Positions 14,898 through 22,655 of a DNA stretch of 64,000 bases are shown piece after piece. Below the pieces are notes generated by a model. The model had not been told where the DNA came from, made no database searches, and was given only the letters and a program-made list of their open reading frames with translations. The DNA comes from Bacteroidales bacterium (GTDB lineage Bacteria; Bacteroidota; Bacteroidia; Bacteroidales; P3), in NCBI GenBank assembly GCA_017550405.1, contig JAFZPH010000024.1, positions 1 through 64,000 of the forward strand, given 5' to 3'. Both the position numbers and the translations under genes were made by a program. Positions within the stretch are counted from its first letter, which is position 1, and every line of letters begins with the position of its first letter.

Positions 14898-17321
14898 ATG
14901 CTGAAAAAAATCATCATGGCGATGCTCGTAATGGGCATAGCCAGTGCCGTGATGGCACAAAACCATTATATGCTGACCGGACAGCTATCCGACAGCAAAG
15001 GACAGTCTCTGCCCTATACCAACTGTGTGCTACTCAACGCTGCCGACAGCTCTTTTGCATGTGGCACCACAAGCGACCTCGACGGAGTGTTTTCACTCGC
15101 CAATATCAAGCAAGGTCACTACCTATTGAGAATAAGCGCAATAGGATATGATACCCATTGGCAGACCATCGACATGGATAAGGATACCAGCCTCGGAACC
15201 ATTGTAGTGGAAAGCAATGCCACGATGCTGAGCGAAATCAAAGTCACCGCCTCACGACCGCTTTACTCCGCCAATGGCGAGAAAGTGTTCTACAATGTAA
15301 GCGACGACCCCAGTGTACAAAGCGGCAACGCCACCGACGCACTACAGAACGCCCCGGGCGTGGAAGTCGATGCCGAGGGCAATATCAAATACCGCGGCGG
15401 AGCCGAAGTGACCATCTGGATTAACAACAAGCCCTCCCACCTCAAAGCCGAAGGCCTGAAACAATACCTCAAATCACTCCCCGCAGGCACACTCAAACGT
15501 ATCGAAGTGATAGCGCACCCCTCTGCCAAATACCATACAAAGAACTGCGTAATCAACATCATCACCACCGCCAAAGTGAAGCACAACGAACTGCTCTGTC
15601 TCGGTCTCAACGCCAATGGCAAACCTCAAGCCAGCCCTTGGGTAGATTATGTGTGGGCAAACGAGAAGGTACGTTTCAACCTCTTCCTCAGCGGCGACTA
15701 CGACAACGATAAAGGTACCTCCAGCAATCACTCAAGCCTGCTGGCTCCCGACAGCACCATCTCTACAACCCTCAGCAGCCGCAGCAACAGCCGCAACCGC
15801 TCCCTCAACGGCAACTTCGGAATAGACTTCGACTACCACATCGACTCCAACACTATGGTCAATCTCTGGCTCTGGACTACCGCCCTCCACGATAGTAGCC
15901 ACCTCGACTCACGTACCGAACGCACCGAGCTAATCCACAACCCCGGACGCTATTTCTACAACGAAACAGTAAAAAACAGCAACACCATGGGCGACCTAAG
16001 CTTCGGCGTGATGTTGGAGAAAAAGCTCGACACCCTCGGCGGCATGCTCTTTTTCGACTACACCGGCACCCTGACCAACACTCGTGCCTACAAAGCAGAC
16101 AGCCGCATCCACGACAGCCTCTCGGCACTCGACTTCCTGCGCCTCAACCGAAGCAACAACCCCACCCAATGGCACGGTATTATGGCCGATATAGCCGTAC
16201 CCTACAACCAACACGGCGAAGTGGACTTTGGCATCATGGCCTCGCTCTCGCCCGAAAGCAAAACGGTGAAAGAAACCCTATCCAATGCCGAAGTCACTAA
16301 CATGGTTGACTCCCTGCGCAGCTACTCAATGACAAACAGCACCTACGAACTATCCATCTATGCCGGAGCCGAACACCGTTTCGGACGACTCACCCTCGGC
16401 GCTTCTCTAAGCACCGACAACACATGGTACAACCTCACCTACCCCGGCGCCGACAGTGCGAACGTCAACAAGGACTACCACACCCTCAGCCCTACCGTTC
16501 ATGCCAGCTACAGCACCGAATCCATGCACAACTTCACCCTCAGCTACACCCACTACGTCACCCCACCTACCGCCACCCAACTCACACGCTTCACAGTCTA
16601 CGGCTACGACAGCTACAGCACGGGCAACCCCAATTTGAGCAATGGCTATGCCAACAACCTTGAACTCGGTTGGGAACGCTACTTCGACCACCTCGGCTCA
16701 ATAGGCCTCACCGCTTGGTACAACGCCAACAGCGACCACACAGGCACCCTCACCGACGTAGCCTACAGCGACCACTTCGGCCGCATCGTTGCCTTCTCAC
16801 AGCCTTTCAATATCGGCACCACCCGCAACACCGGCATCGGACTTAACACCACACTGCGCCCAACCGACTTCATGAACATCCGTTTCTACGCCAATCTCTA
16901 CGACGACTACTACCGTGTGCAATATCGCCCAGGCCATTGGCAGGAAAGCGAAATGCTTTGCTACTCGCTGCGGCTCAACTTCTGGACAAAACTGTGGAAC
17001 AAACTGCAACTCTTCGCCAACGCCACCTACCGCAGCCGCACCCAAACCCTCCTCGCCACCGTCGACCCCTATTTCTCCTTCGACTGCGGAGCAAGCACCG
17101 ACCTCTTCGACCGCCGACTCTCCCTATTCCTCAACGTCAACGACCTTTTCAACACCGTCCGCACAGGCGGTGAAAGCATCAACCCCTATAATCCCTCCAC
17201 AAGCGAAAGTACCCTCACCAGCCGCTACATCAGCTTTGGCCTCACCTGGCGCATCGGACGCACCGAGATGGAAGGCCAGCAAACCCACGGAAAGAAACCC
17301 TCCCGGAAAAAAGGACGCTAA
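14898..17321 (+). CDS. Outer-membrane receptor: carboxypeptidase-regulatory domain, plug, PF14905-type barrel
   Basis: The 807-residue protein has a signal peptide ending near MAQNHYML. A CarboxypepD_reg-like beta-sandwich follows (about residues 25-110, with LLRISAIGYDTHWQ). A TonB-plug-like domain has DALQNAPGVEVDAEGNIKYR, and the rest is a long beta-barrel of alternating aromatic strands. The C-terminus is RIGRTEMEGQQTHGKKPSRKKGR, unusually basic. It is a paralogue of the receptor at 53556-55955, with the same domains and motif order. The likely role is uptake or binding of a large surface ligand, possibly energised by TonB, but no TonB box was confirmed and no SusD partner is next to it. 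Confidence 0.88.
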   Translation: MLKKIIMAMLVMGIASAVMAQNHYMLTGQLSDSKGQSLPYTNCVLLNAADSSFACGTTSDLDGVFSLANIKQGHYLLRISAIGYDTHWQTIDMDKDTSLGTIVVESNATMLSEIKVTASRPLYSANGEKVFYNVSDDPSVQSGNATDALQNAPGVEVDAEGNIKYRGGAEVTIWINNKPSHLKAEGLKQYLKSLPAGTLKRIEVIAHPSAKYHTKNCVINIITTAKVKHNELLCLGLNANGKPQASPWVDYVWANEKVRFNLFLSGDYDNDKGTSSNHSSLLAPDSTISTTLSSRSNSRNRSLNGNFGIDFDYHIDSNTMVNLWLWTTALHDSSHLDSRTERTELIHNPGRYFYNETVKNSNTMGDLSFGVMLEKKLDTLGGMLFFDYTGTLTNTRAYKADSRIHDSLSALDFLRLNRSNNPTQWHGIMADIAVPYNQHGEVDFGIMASLSPESKTVKETLSNAEVTNMVDSLRSYSMTNSTYELSIYAGAEHRFGRLTLGASLSTDNTWYNLTYPGADSANVNKDYHTLSPTVHASYSTESMHNFTLSYTHYVTPPTATQLTRFTVYGYDSYSTGNPNLSNGYANNLELGWERYFDHLGSIGLTAWYNANSDHTGTLTDVAYSDHFGRIVAFSQPFNIGTTRNTGIGLNTTLRPTDFMNIRFYANLYDDYYRVQYRPGHWQESEMLCYSLRLNFWTKLWNKLQLFANATYRSRTQTLLATVDPYFSFDCGASTDLFDRRLSLFLNVNDLFNTVRTGGESINPYNPSTSESTLTSRYISFGLTWRIGRTEMEGQQTHGKKPSRKKGR

Positions 17322-17332
17322 CCAAAATAACA

Positions 17333-17358
17333 GGGAGCGTTGATTCTCCAGCGCTCCC
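17333..17358 (+). terminator. Terminator of the first receptor gene
   Basis: GGGAGCG pairs with CGCTCCC across a 12-base loop, followed by TTAATT. It starts 12 bases after the stop. Confidence 0.55.
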
Positions 17359-17376
17359 TTAATTCTCAAAAACAAT

Positions 17377-17955
17377 ATGGAAGCCACATCAAACATTATC
17401 CTTGTCCCGCTGCAAGAAGACGACCGAGAACAGTTCATCCTCGACAACCAAGAGGCTTTTCGCTATGGTGCACAACAAGCATCTGCCCCATACGACACCC
17501 GCACTAAAGAAAGCGAAGAGGTCATCTCTCGAACCACCATTGAGCATTCCATCGACGATGAAAACGCCGAGGTTTATCGCATTGTCCTTGACGGCCAAAA
17601 GGTAGGCGGAGTAGTCCTGAAAATCGACCAAACGAAAGCCCTTGGCGAACTGGTTCTACTATTTGTTTCACCAAATATCCACAGCCAAGGCATTGGCCAA
17701 ACAGCATGGAAAGCCATAGAGTCGATGCACCCCGAAATCAAAGTCTGGGAATGCATCACACCCTATTTCGAGAAGCGCAACATCCATTTCTATGTTAACC
17801 GTTGCGGTTTCCACATCGTCGAATTCTGGAACGCCCACTACCACGGCCCCGCCATCCCCGAAGAAGAAGCCGGCAATTGGAGCGAAGAAGACGAAATGTT
17901 CCTCTTCAGGAAAGAAATACACTGTATAGATTCAATTCCGCCCAAATTGTATTAG
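17377..17955 (+). CDS. GNAT-family acetyltransferase
   Basis: The 192-residue protein has the GNAT core. The central strand and P-loop-like motif is ELVLLFVSPNIHSQGIGQTAW, where the acetyl-CoA site is Q-x-x-G-x-G-like (SQGIGQ), and KVWECITPYFEKRNIHFYVN with CGF supplies motif B. The acceptor is unknown. The last codons (CIDSIPPKLY) lie inside the 17931-18063 repeat, so the original C-terminus may have been replaced when that element arrived. A hairpin separates it from the receptor gene, though readthrough is possible. Confidence 0.85.
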   Translation: MEATSNIILVPLQEDDREQFILDNQEAFRYGAQQASAPYDTRTKESEEVISRTTIEHSIDDENAEVYRIVLDGQKVGGVVLKIDQTKALGELVLLFVSPNIHSQGIGQTAWKAIESMHPEIKVWECITPYFEKRNIHFYVNRCGFHIVEFWNAHYHGPAIPEEEAGNWSEEDEMFLFRKEIHCIDSIPPKLY

Positions 17956-18063
17956 ACATTGCGTAATCCAAATATCATTATTTACAATCGGTGTAGCAAA
18001 GATCCCCTGCAACAAACAACCAAAGCTCTCTTGGCAATGTCAATCATAACAACACGGCTTCCC
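17931..18063 (+). repeat. ~130-bp dispersed element, copy 2
   Basis: This is the second copy of the element at 9553-9684, in the same orientation. It begins inside the 3' end of the GNAT gene and includes that gene's stop codon. Together the copies bracket 8.2 kb of accessory genes. Confidence 0.7.
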
Positions 18064-18130
18064 TCCTAATTGTGAGTCAAAACTGAGGTTATTTCACTTT
18101 TTGTGGTATTAATGTTGCATAATATCTTCA

Positions 18131-18622
18131 TTAGTGTTTTTTTAACAGGCTATATATTTTTGTATAACCGTAATGTCCATCCTCTTCGTCGTAATTTTCC
18201 ACATGCCCATCCTTATTGACAAGCAGAGGAATCGGCATTGCTTTGGTTTTTCTGTAATCTTTCAGTAGGCTAAGCATAGTCTTGTTGGCATCTCTTTTAA
18301 TCAAGAAAGGAATAGACAGATCCAGATTGATAACCAATCGGTTATCAGTTTTTAAATCAACGACTGATTTTTCTTTGCCATAATGAATGATAACAATTCC
18401 GACGTTGTTTCTCTCCAGTTCTTCCAGATATGGCTTTATATTCGTCTCAAGCATGCTTTTACTTGCTTCACAATAATCAGCCCAAATATAAATCAATGTA
18501 TTATCATGGCTCTCTATCATTTGAATAAGGTTTGTTCTGTCAGAATCTTTTAATGCTGTCTTTTGACCAGAGCAAGAAACCAACCCGAGTAATGCTAGCA
18601 GAAAGAATATTGCTTGTTTCAT
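18131..18622 (-). CDS. Lipoprotein with thioredoxin-like fold
   Basis: The 163-residue protein has a lipoprotein signal (LLALLGLVSCSG, lipobox VSC, Cys near residue 17). After it comes a thioredoxin-like pattern: LIYIWADYCEASKSML, a strand VGIVIIHYG, and MPIPLLVNKDGHVENYDE, where the cis-Pro equivalent is in MPIP. Only one cysteine remains at the active site (C-x-x-x-x lacking the second Cys), so it is probably not a standard disulfide oxidoreductase; a monothiol or binding role is possible. It follows the second DUF3990 module by 28 bases in the same direction and may be read from its promoter. Confidence 0.7.
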   Translation of the reverse strand: MKQAIFFLLALLGLVSCSGQKTALKDSDRTNLIQMIESHDNTLIYIWADYCEASKSMLETNIKPYLEELERNNVGIVIIHYGKEKSVVDLKTDNRLVINLDLSIPFLIKRDANKTMLSLLKDYRKTKAMPIPLLVNKDGHVENYDEEDGHYGYTKIYSLLKKH

Positions 18623-18650
18623 ATCGTTATATTTTAAAATTATTTCACCA

Positions 18651-18899
18651 TCATAAACGCCAATCTTTTTCTCTCATAAACTCATCTGCCACATACAGAT
18701 CCCCATAAAGGTAGAGGCCTGTGGATTTGTCGTGCAGGTCGGCGCAGGTCTGGCTTTCGTAGAACAGCTGCAAGGCTTTCTCGGGTGCTATATTAAGACG
18801 CTTGGCCAACTCCACCGAGATGGCACCGATGCGGTTGCTCATGATTATCTCCTGTATAACAGGCGACTTAACGGGGTCATCAGATTGTCTCTGTTCCAT
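18651..18899 (-). CDS. Small partner protein of a DUF3990 gene, module 2
   Basis: This 82-residue helical protein ends with the signature DKSTGLYLYGDLYVADEF, matching the third gene of module 1 (8580-8798). It overlaps the DUF3990 stop by 20 bases if the ATG at 18899 is used. An internal ATG at 18842 would avoid the overlap, but the longer form aligns better with the module 1 protein. Database naming may also be DUF3791. The role as antitoxin or immunity partner is inferred from coupling and from conservation of the gene order in both modules. Confidence 0.65.
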   Translation of the reverse strand: MEQRQSDDPVKSPVIQEIIMSNRIGAISVELAKRLNIAPEKALQLFYESQTCADLHDKSTGLYLYGDLYVADEFMREKDWRL

Positions 18900-19371
18900 C
18901 GAAAACCAAGTATTTGTCGATTAACTCCTGTGAAAGTATGCACATCTGGTTGTTGGGCTGATGCTGTGACAGGCGTAGAAGTGCAGTATTCTCGTCCATC
19001 AGGCCTGCCATATAGAGGTTGACCGTATCGACCACTCGGTCGTTGGCTACACCACCTTCTATATAATCGTAGCTCTCGGCCACCTGTTCACCCCGACGGC
19101 TGGCCACAATGAATTGCAGCCAATCCTTGTCGTAAGCGGTGAATACCTTGCAGCGAGCTTCGTGCAATATGGCATCACGGTCTAAATGATATCTGTTTAT
19201 GATGGGAGCCGCCTTTCTACGGTCAGCCACTAAGGTGGCCCAATCAGCGGCCTGCTTGCGAATACCAGTCACATAGAACCCTTGACCAAAGTCCAAATTG
19301 CGTCGTCCGAATTTACAGACGGGATGCTCGACCTTCTCTGTCCCTCCATGATAGACAATCATATCACTCAT
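18880..19371 (-). CDS. DUF3990 protein, ADP-ribosyltransferase-like, module 2
   Basis: The 163-residue protein begins MSDMIVYHGGTE. The ATG at 19371 overlaps the upstream stop as ATGA, so it is chosen over the in-frame codon at 19398. Motifs parallel module 1: VYHGG at the start, DFGQGFYVTGIRKQAADWA, YDYIEGGVANDRVVDTV, and the C-terminal LSQELIDKYLVF. The two proteins are clearly homologous but distant, so the modules are old paralogues or separate arrivals rather than a recent duplication. ADP-ribosyl transfer is expected from the fold family, as I recall it; target and cofactor use are untested. Confidence 0.78.
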   Translation of the reverse strand: MSDMIVYHGGTEKVEHPVCKFGRRNLDFGQGFYVTGIRKQAADWATLVADRRKAAPIINRYHLDRDAILHEARCKVFTAYDKDWLQFIVASRRGEQVAESYDYIEGGVANDRVVDTVNLYMAGLMDENTALLRLSQHQPNNQMCILSQELIDKYLVFDGTETI

Positions 19372-19610
19372 TTCTCTGCCTCCCAATTGTTTAGACATTC
19401 CACCAATCCTTCAGCAAGGTTTTCACGGCTCTCGGTATGAAGTGTTTCATAATGAGGAATAATATACTTCTCAATCAGCCCCACACGTTTCATTCGCTGA
19501 TACACATCTATATATGACACATTCAGCCATCGAGCGGTGGTCTCAATACACGTGGCCACAAAAGCCATAATAACCTGTGTCTTCGGTAATTCAATAACGC
19601 TGCACATCAC
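19368..19610 (-). CDS. DUF3791-family small protein, module 2
   Basis: The 80-residue helical protein contains FVATCIETTARWLNVSYIDV, then VYQRMKRVGLIEKYI and the DUF3791-type motif HYETLHTESRENL. It is the first gene of the module and overlaps the DUF3990 ATG by four bases. Module 1 has the same first gene. A good promoter lies just upstream (19636-19667). Predicted role is regulation or neutralisation of the coupled DUF3990 protein. Confidence 0.75.
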   Translation of the reverse strand: MMCSVIELPKTQVIMAFVATCIETTARWLNVSYIDVYQRMKRVGLIEKYIIPHYETLHTESRENLAEGLVECLNNWEAEK

Positions 19611-19635
19611 AAACGAACAATATTATTTTACGCTG

Positions 19636-19667
19636 CAAAAGTACATCTTTTTTTTGATACTGCCAAA
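19636..19667 (-). promoter_or_regulatory. Promoter of DUF3990 module 2
   Basis: On the minus strand TTTG (19664-19667) is followed after 20 bases by TACTTTTG (19636-19643), a near-ideal Bacteroidetes promoter, 26 bases from the first ATG. Confidence 0.65.
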
Positions 19668-19760
19668 TTTATATCTGCGAATCATTATTGCATATCACAA
19701 TACGGGCTGGATGACACTCTCGGCGATTTACACTACAGCGGCTAAGGCCCCTCTATCACG

Positions 19761-20636
19761 TCAGAGCTTTCCGGCGGTGTCGGCCAGCGTGGGCTCGGGG
19801 CGGAGGAAGGCGGCCTTGCCTTTGCTGTATGACTCAGCCGCGCGGGCTAACGCTTCTTGCGAGGTGTATTGGGCTATCATCTCCTCGTTGTCGCACCACA
19901 GCCGCTGAGGGGATACTATCCTCTTGCCGTTGGCCCCAAGACGTTCGTGCACCCATGTGGCTGCCCCAACGGTGACATTGCTCGCCAACACACCGTCGCG
20001 CATTACAAAGCCGTCGCTGGCGCCGACCGTCTCCGACAGCAACTGCTGTGAATAGAGGTCAAGGACAATCGTATGACACTCAAACAAGGCATGCGGAACG
20101 GCCAAATGCATCGTCTGTGTGCCTCGAACAAAGGTAAGCCGATCTCCTTGACTGTAGTCGCGGTTGTTTTTCATCACAGCCTTTGCGAACTGGCCTACAG
20201 TGGTTTGTGGTGTAATCATAAGGTCGTCCAGCACGATATCTGAAACGAGTCCCGCACCTTTCTGCTCCACCACAATCTCCTTCAAGATGCCGTTCGACAC
20301 CACCAGCGGCACCAGTACTGTGGCGAAATGCTTCACCTCCTGCTTGGTAAAGTAGATGGGGGTGCCGTGCATGTTCAACGACATGAAGGTGTTATAGTCC
20401 GAGCATCCCGCCGTACGATTCTGGAAGCGAGGTCGCCAATCACTTGGGAACGTACCCCAAAGGCGTTGCACATTATTCCACCGCAACCGTGTTGCCGACT
20501 GCACTTGCGACTTGGAAGGGTTGCCCTTGTCGTTTTTTTTGCTCCGCACGATGAGCTTGCCATTGCGTTCATATACCGTGTAATCGCCATATCTGCCCGG
20601 AATAAAGAAGGTATTTTTGTTGCTAAATTGTGCCAT
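19761..20636 (-). CDS. DUF6266-like hypothetical protein
   Basis: The 291-residue protein starts with FFIPGRYGDYTVYERNGKL, then VRSKKNDKGNPSKSQVQSATR, TFPSDWRPRF and NTFMSLNMHGTPIYFTK. This layout (Gly-rich start, basic strand, T-x-x-Q-x-x-x-R, then an N-x-F element) resembles DUF6266 proteins of Bacteroidetes. No signal peptide is seen. Its function is unknown. The gene has a strong promoter about 150 bases upstream, and the leader carries the 92-bp array of phased 11-mers (20681-20772). The gene is isolated from its neighbours by direction. Confidence 0.55.
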   Translation of the reverse strand: MAQFSNKNTFFIPGRYGDYTVYERNGKLIVRSKKNDKGNPSKSQVQSATRLRWNNVQRLWGTFPSDWRPRFQNRTAGCSDYNTFMSLNMHGTPIYFTKQEVKHFATVLVPLVVSNGILKEIVVEQKGAGLVSDIVLDDLMITPQTTVGQFAKAVMKNNRDYSQGDRLTFVRGTQTMHLAVPHALFECHTIVLDLYSQQLLSETVGASDGFVMRDGVLASNVTVGAATWVHERLGANGKRIVSPQRLWCDNEEMIAQYTSQEALARAAESYSKGKAAFLRPEPTLADTAGKL

Positions 20637-20680
20637 AATGCTGCTTTTTTATTAGTTGATAACTCTATTTGGCTCCATTG

Positions 20681-20772
20681 TCTATTCTTTATCTATACTT
20701 TATTCATACTTTAGTTATCCTTTAATTAATAGAATAACTATAGAATAACTGTAGGATATATATAGGATATAT
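20681..20772. repeat. Array of eight phased 11-bp repeats, 4+4 around ATTA
   Basis: Four contiguous 11-mers of the type TCTATACTTTA (20681-20724), the 4-base centre ATTA (20725-20728), and four contiguous 11-mers of the types ATAGAATAACT and ATAGGATATAT (20729-20772). Every unit is exactly 11 bases, one helical turn, and the halves are roughly inverted relative to each other. It lies in the predicted 5' leader of the DUF6266-like gene, just after its promoter. Confidence 0.85.
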
Positions 20773-20789
20773 GTTGGAGTTTCATGGTG

Positions 20790-20819
20790 CAAAAGTACGC
20801 TTTTTTTCTGATATACAAA
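20790..20819 (-). promoter_or_regulatory. Promoter of the DUF6266-like gene
   Basis: On the minus strand TTTG (20816-20819) and TACTTTTG (20790-20797) are 18 bases apart. Transcription would run through the 11-mer array, giving a leader of about 145 nt. Confidence 0.6.
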
Positions 20820-20984
20820 GTTTTTTCTGTGCACATTCATGATAAATGGATTTTTTGTTGTAAATTTGCAGTGCCTTTTTGGGTCATAGTGATTGTCGGA
20901 ATAGGGAGTGACGCGCTGGGAATGAGTAGCTTTTGATTTCATCAACACATTAATAGTAATTATCACCAATTAACACACACCGTT

Positions 20985-21815
20985 ATGAATAGACTGAAAC
21001 TGATGATGGTTGTTGCAGCCACAATGGGTGCCGCAGTGTCGTGCAGCCCAAAGCAAGAGGCACCTAAGGTCCTGGTTCTCTATTATTCCCAAACGTCGAA
21101 CACCAAGGCTGTGGCTGAGGAAATCGCCACGCGGCTGGGGGCCGACATGGAGGAGATTGTCCTCGACACGCCCTACGACGGGGATTTTCAAGCCACGATA
21201 GAACGCTGCATGCAGGACCGCGAGCAGGGCGTTCTCCCAAAGATTCAGCCCCTCGCTGCTGATTTGGCCCAATACGATGTCGTATTTCTTGGCTATCCTG
21301 TCTGGTTCGGCACCTATGCGCCACCCGTGGCCGCTTTGCTGGAGCAGGTGGACTTGAGTGGGAAGAAGGTGGTGCCGTTCTGCACATTCGGCAGTGGCGG
21401 ATTGGAGTCAAGCACAAAAGATTTGGCGGAGAAACAGCCTAATGCGGAGATACTTCCGGGCTATGGAGTGCGTGCCGCCCGCATGGCAGCAATGCCTGAG
21501 GAGGTCGACCAATGGTTGAAGGCTGGTGGTTTTGTCGAAGGCGAATACACGAAGTTGGAGGAGTTCCCCGAACAACACGAGGTAAATGAGGAGGAGACGG
21601 CTATTTTCGATGCCGCCGTGGACGGCTACCCGATGATTCATGCCAAAGCCACGATGGCTGCATCCCGCGCCATCCCCGAGGGCACAGAGTATCTGTTCAC
21701 TGCCGTCGACCTGCCCCGTGAGGACAAGCCCGATATGCCCCCTGCGGGAGAGATAAAAGTGTATGTGACTGTGGCCCATGGCGAGGCACCGGTGTTTACC
21801 AAGGTTATACGATAA
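20985..21815 (+). CDS. Flavodoxin-domain lipoprotein
   Basis: The 276-residue protein has a lipoprotein signal peptide (lipobox AVSC near residue 20) and then a flavodoxin domain. VLVLYYSQTSNTKAVAEEIA binds the FMN phosphate. FLGYPVWFGTYAPPV and CTFGSGGLESS form the flavin loops. An additional ~100-residue tail (LEEFPEQHEVNEEET, VYVTVAHGEAPVFTKVIR) follows. Flavodoxins are normally cytoplasmic, so an exported, membrane-tethered form suggests periplasmic electron transfer or quinone reduction. It is followed 21 bases later by the methyltransferase gene, probably in one operon. Confidence 0.88.
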   Translation: MNRLKLMMVVAATMGAAVSCSPKQEAPKVLVLYYSQTSNTKAVAEEIATRLGADMEEIVLDTPYDGDFQATIERCMQDREQGVLPKIQPLAADLAQYDVVFLGYPVWFGTYAPPVAALLEQVDLSGKKVVPFCTFGSGGLESSTKDLAEKQPNAEILPGYGVRAARMAAMPEEVDQWLKAGGFVEGEYTKLEEFPEQHEVNEEETAIFDAAVDGYPMIHAKATMAASRAIPEGTEYLFTAVDLPREDKPDMPPAGEIKVYVTVAHGEAPVFTKVIR

Positions 21816-21836
21816 TACTGTTCGACTTATACGAGA

Positions 21837-22511
21837 ATGATGTCAGCTAAACTTATTTTTCAGGCATTGTGGAAATTCCTTCTAGGGCTGATAGTTGTTG
21901 GGGTGCTGTTGTTTGTACCGGCAGGAACACTCGACTATTGGCAGGGATGGCTGTTTGTCGCTTTGCTGTTTGTGCCTATGTTTGTCGCAGGGGTTGTGTT
22001 GTTGTTCCGCAAACCGGAACTGCTGAGCAAACGTCTTGAAACCAAAGAGGAAGAGAAGGAACAGAAATGGGTGGTGGCCATGAGCGGAATGCTTTTCGTC
22101 GCCATGTTCGTATTGGCGGGGCTCAACCGCAGATATATGTGGTGGATGTTGCCTGACTGGGCGGTATATCTCGCTGCAGGACTGTTTGTAGTCGGATACT
22201 TGCTCTATGCCGAGGTGCTACGCGAAAACGTATGGCTGTCGCGCACCATAGAAGTGCAAGCGCATCAAAAAGTGGTAGACACCGGTCTGTACGGCATCGT
22301 GCGACACCCCATGTATGCTGCCACGCTGTTGCTGTTTCTGAGTATGCCCTTGGTGCTGGGCTCGCCTTGGTCGTTTGCCATCATGCTGTTTTATATCCCT
22401 GTCATCGCCAAACGTATCCGCAACGAGGAGAAGGTCTTGGAAGAGGGTCTTGAAGGGTACAGGGAGTACAAACAACGTGTGCGATACAAGGTGATACCCT
22501 TCGTATGGTAA
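21837..22511 (+). CDS. Isoprenylcysteine carboxylmethyltransferase-family membrane methyltransferase
   Basis: The 224-residue protein has about five membrane helices and the C-terminal ICMT/PEMT signature: TGLYGIVRHPMYAATLL, then NEEKVLEEGLEGYREYKQRV. The RHPMY motif and the E-x-x-L region bind S-adenosylmethionine in this superfamily. Bacteria lack classical prenyl-cysteine substrates, so the methyl acceptor is probably a lipid or small molecule. It sits 21 bases after the flavodoxin gene and probably shares its transcript. Confidence 0.82.
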   Translation: MMSAKLIFQALWKFLLGLIVVGVLLFVPAGTLDYWQGWLFVALLFVPMFVAGVVLLFRKPELLSKRLETKEEEKEQKWVVAMSGMLFVAMFVLAGLNRRYMWWMLPDWAVYLAAGLFVVGYLLYAEVLRENVWLSRTIEVQAHQKVVDTGLYGIVRHPMYAATLLLFLSMPLVLGSPWSFAIMLFYIPVIAKRIRNEEKVLEEGLEGYREYKQRVRYKVIPFVW

Positions 22512-22576
22512 TCGGCAGCGCGTCTGCATCGTTTCGCCTGTTGGGAATCGGCCATCATAGGCGAAGAAATATTTTA

Positions 22577-22608
22577 TTTGGCAGATTGAAAAAAAGGTTG
22601 TATCTTTG
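22577..22608 (+). promoter_or_regulatory. Promoter of the phosphohexomutase gene
   Basis: TTTG (22577-22580), a 20-base spacer, then TATCTTTG (22601-22608): a textbook Bacteroidetes promoter, 47 bases before the ATG. Confidence 0.7.
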
Positions 22609-22655
22609 CAGATTGAATTATTTGTATTGTTTTACCTTATAGAAAGGACCCGACT

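Noticed and set aside
8580..20636. Complete prophage or insertion sequence
   Set aside because: KilA-N, YopX-like and macro-like proteins hint at phage origin, but there are no capsid, tail, terminase, integrase or transposase genes.
20681..20772. CRISPR array
   Set aside because: Units are 11 bases without spacers; no cas gene is present.
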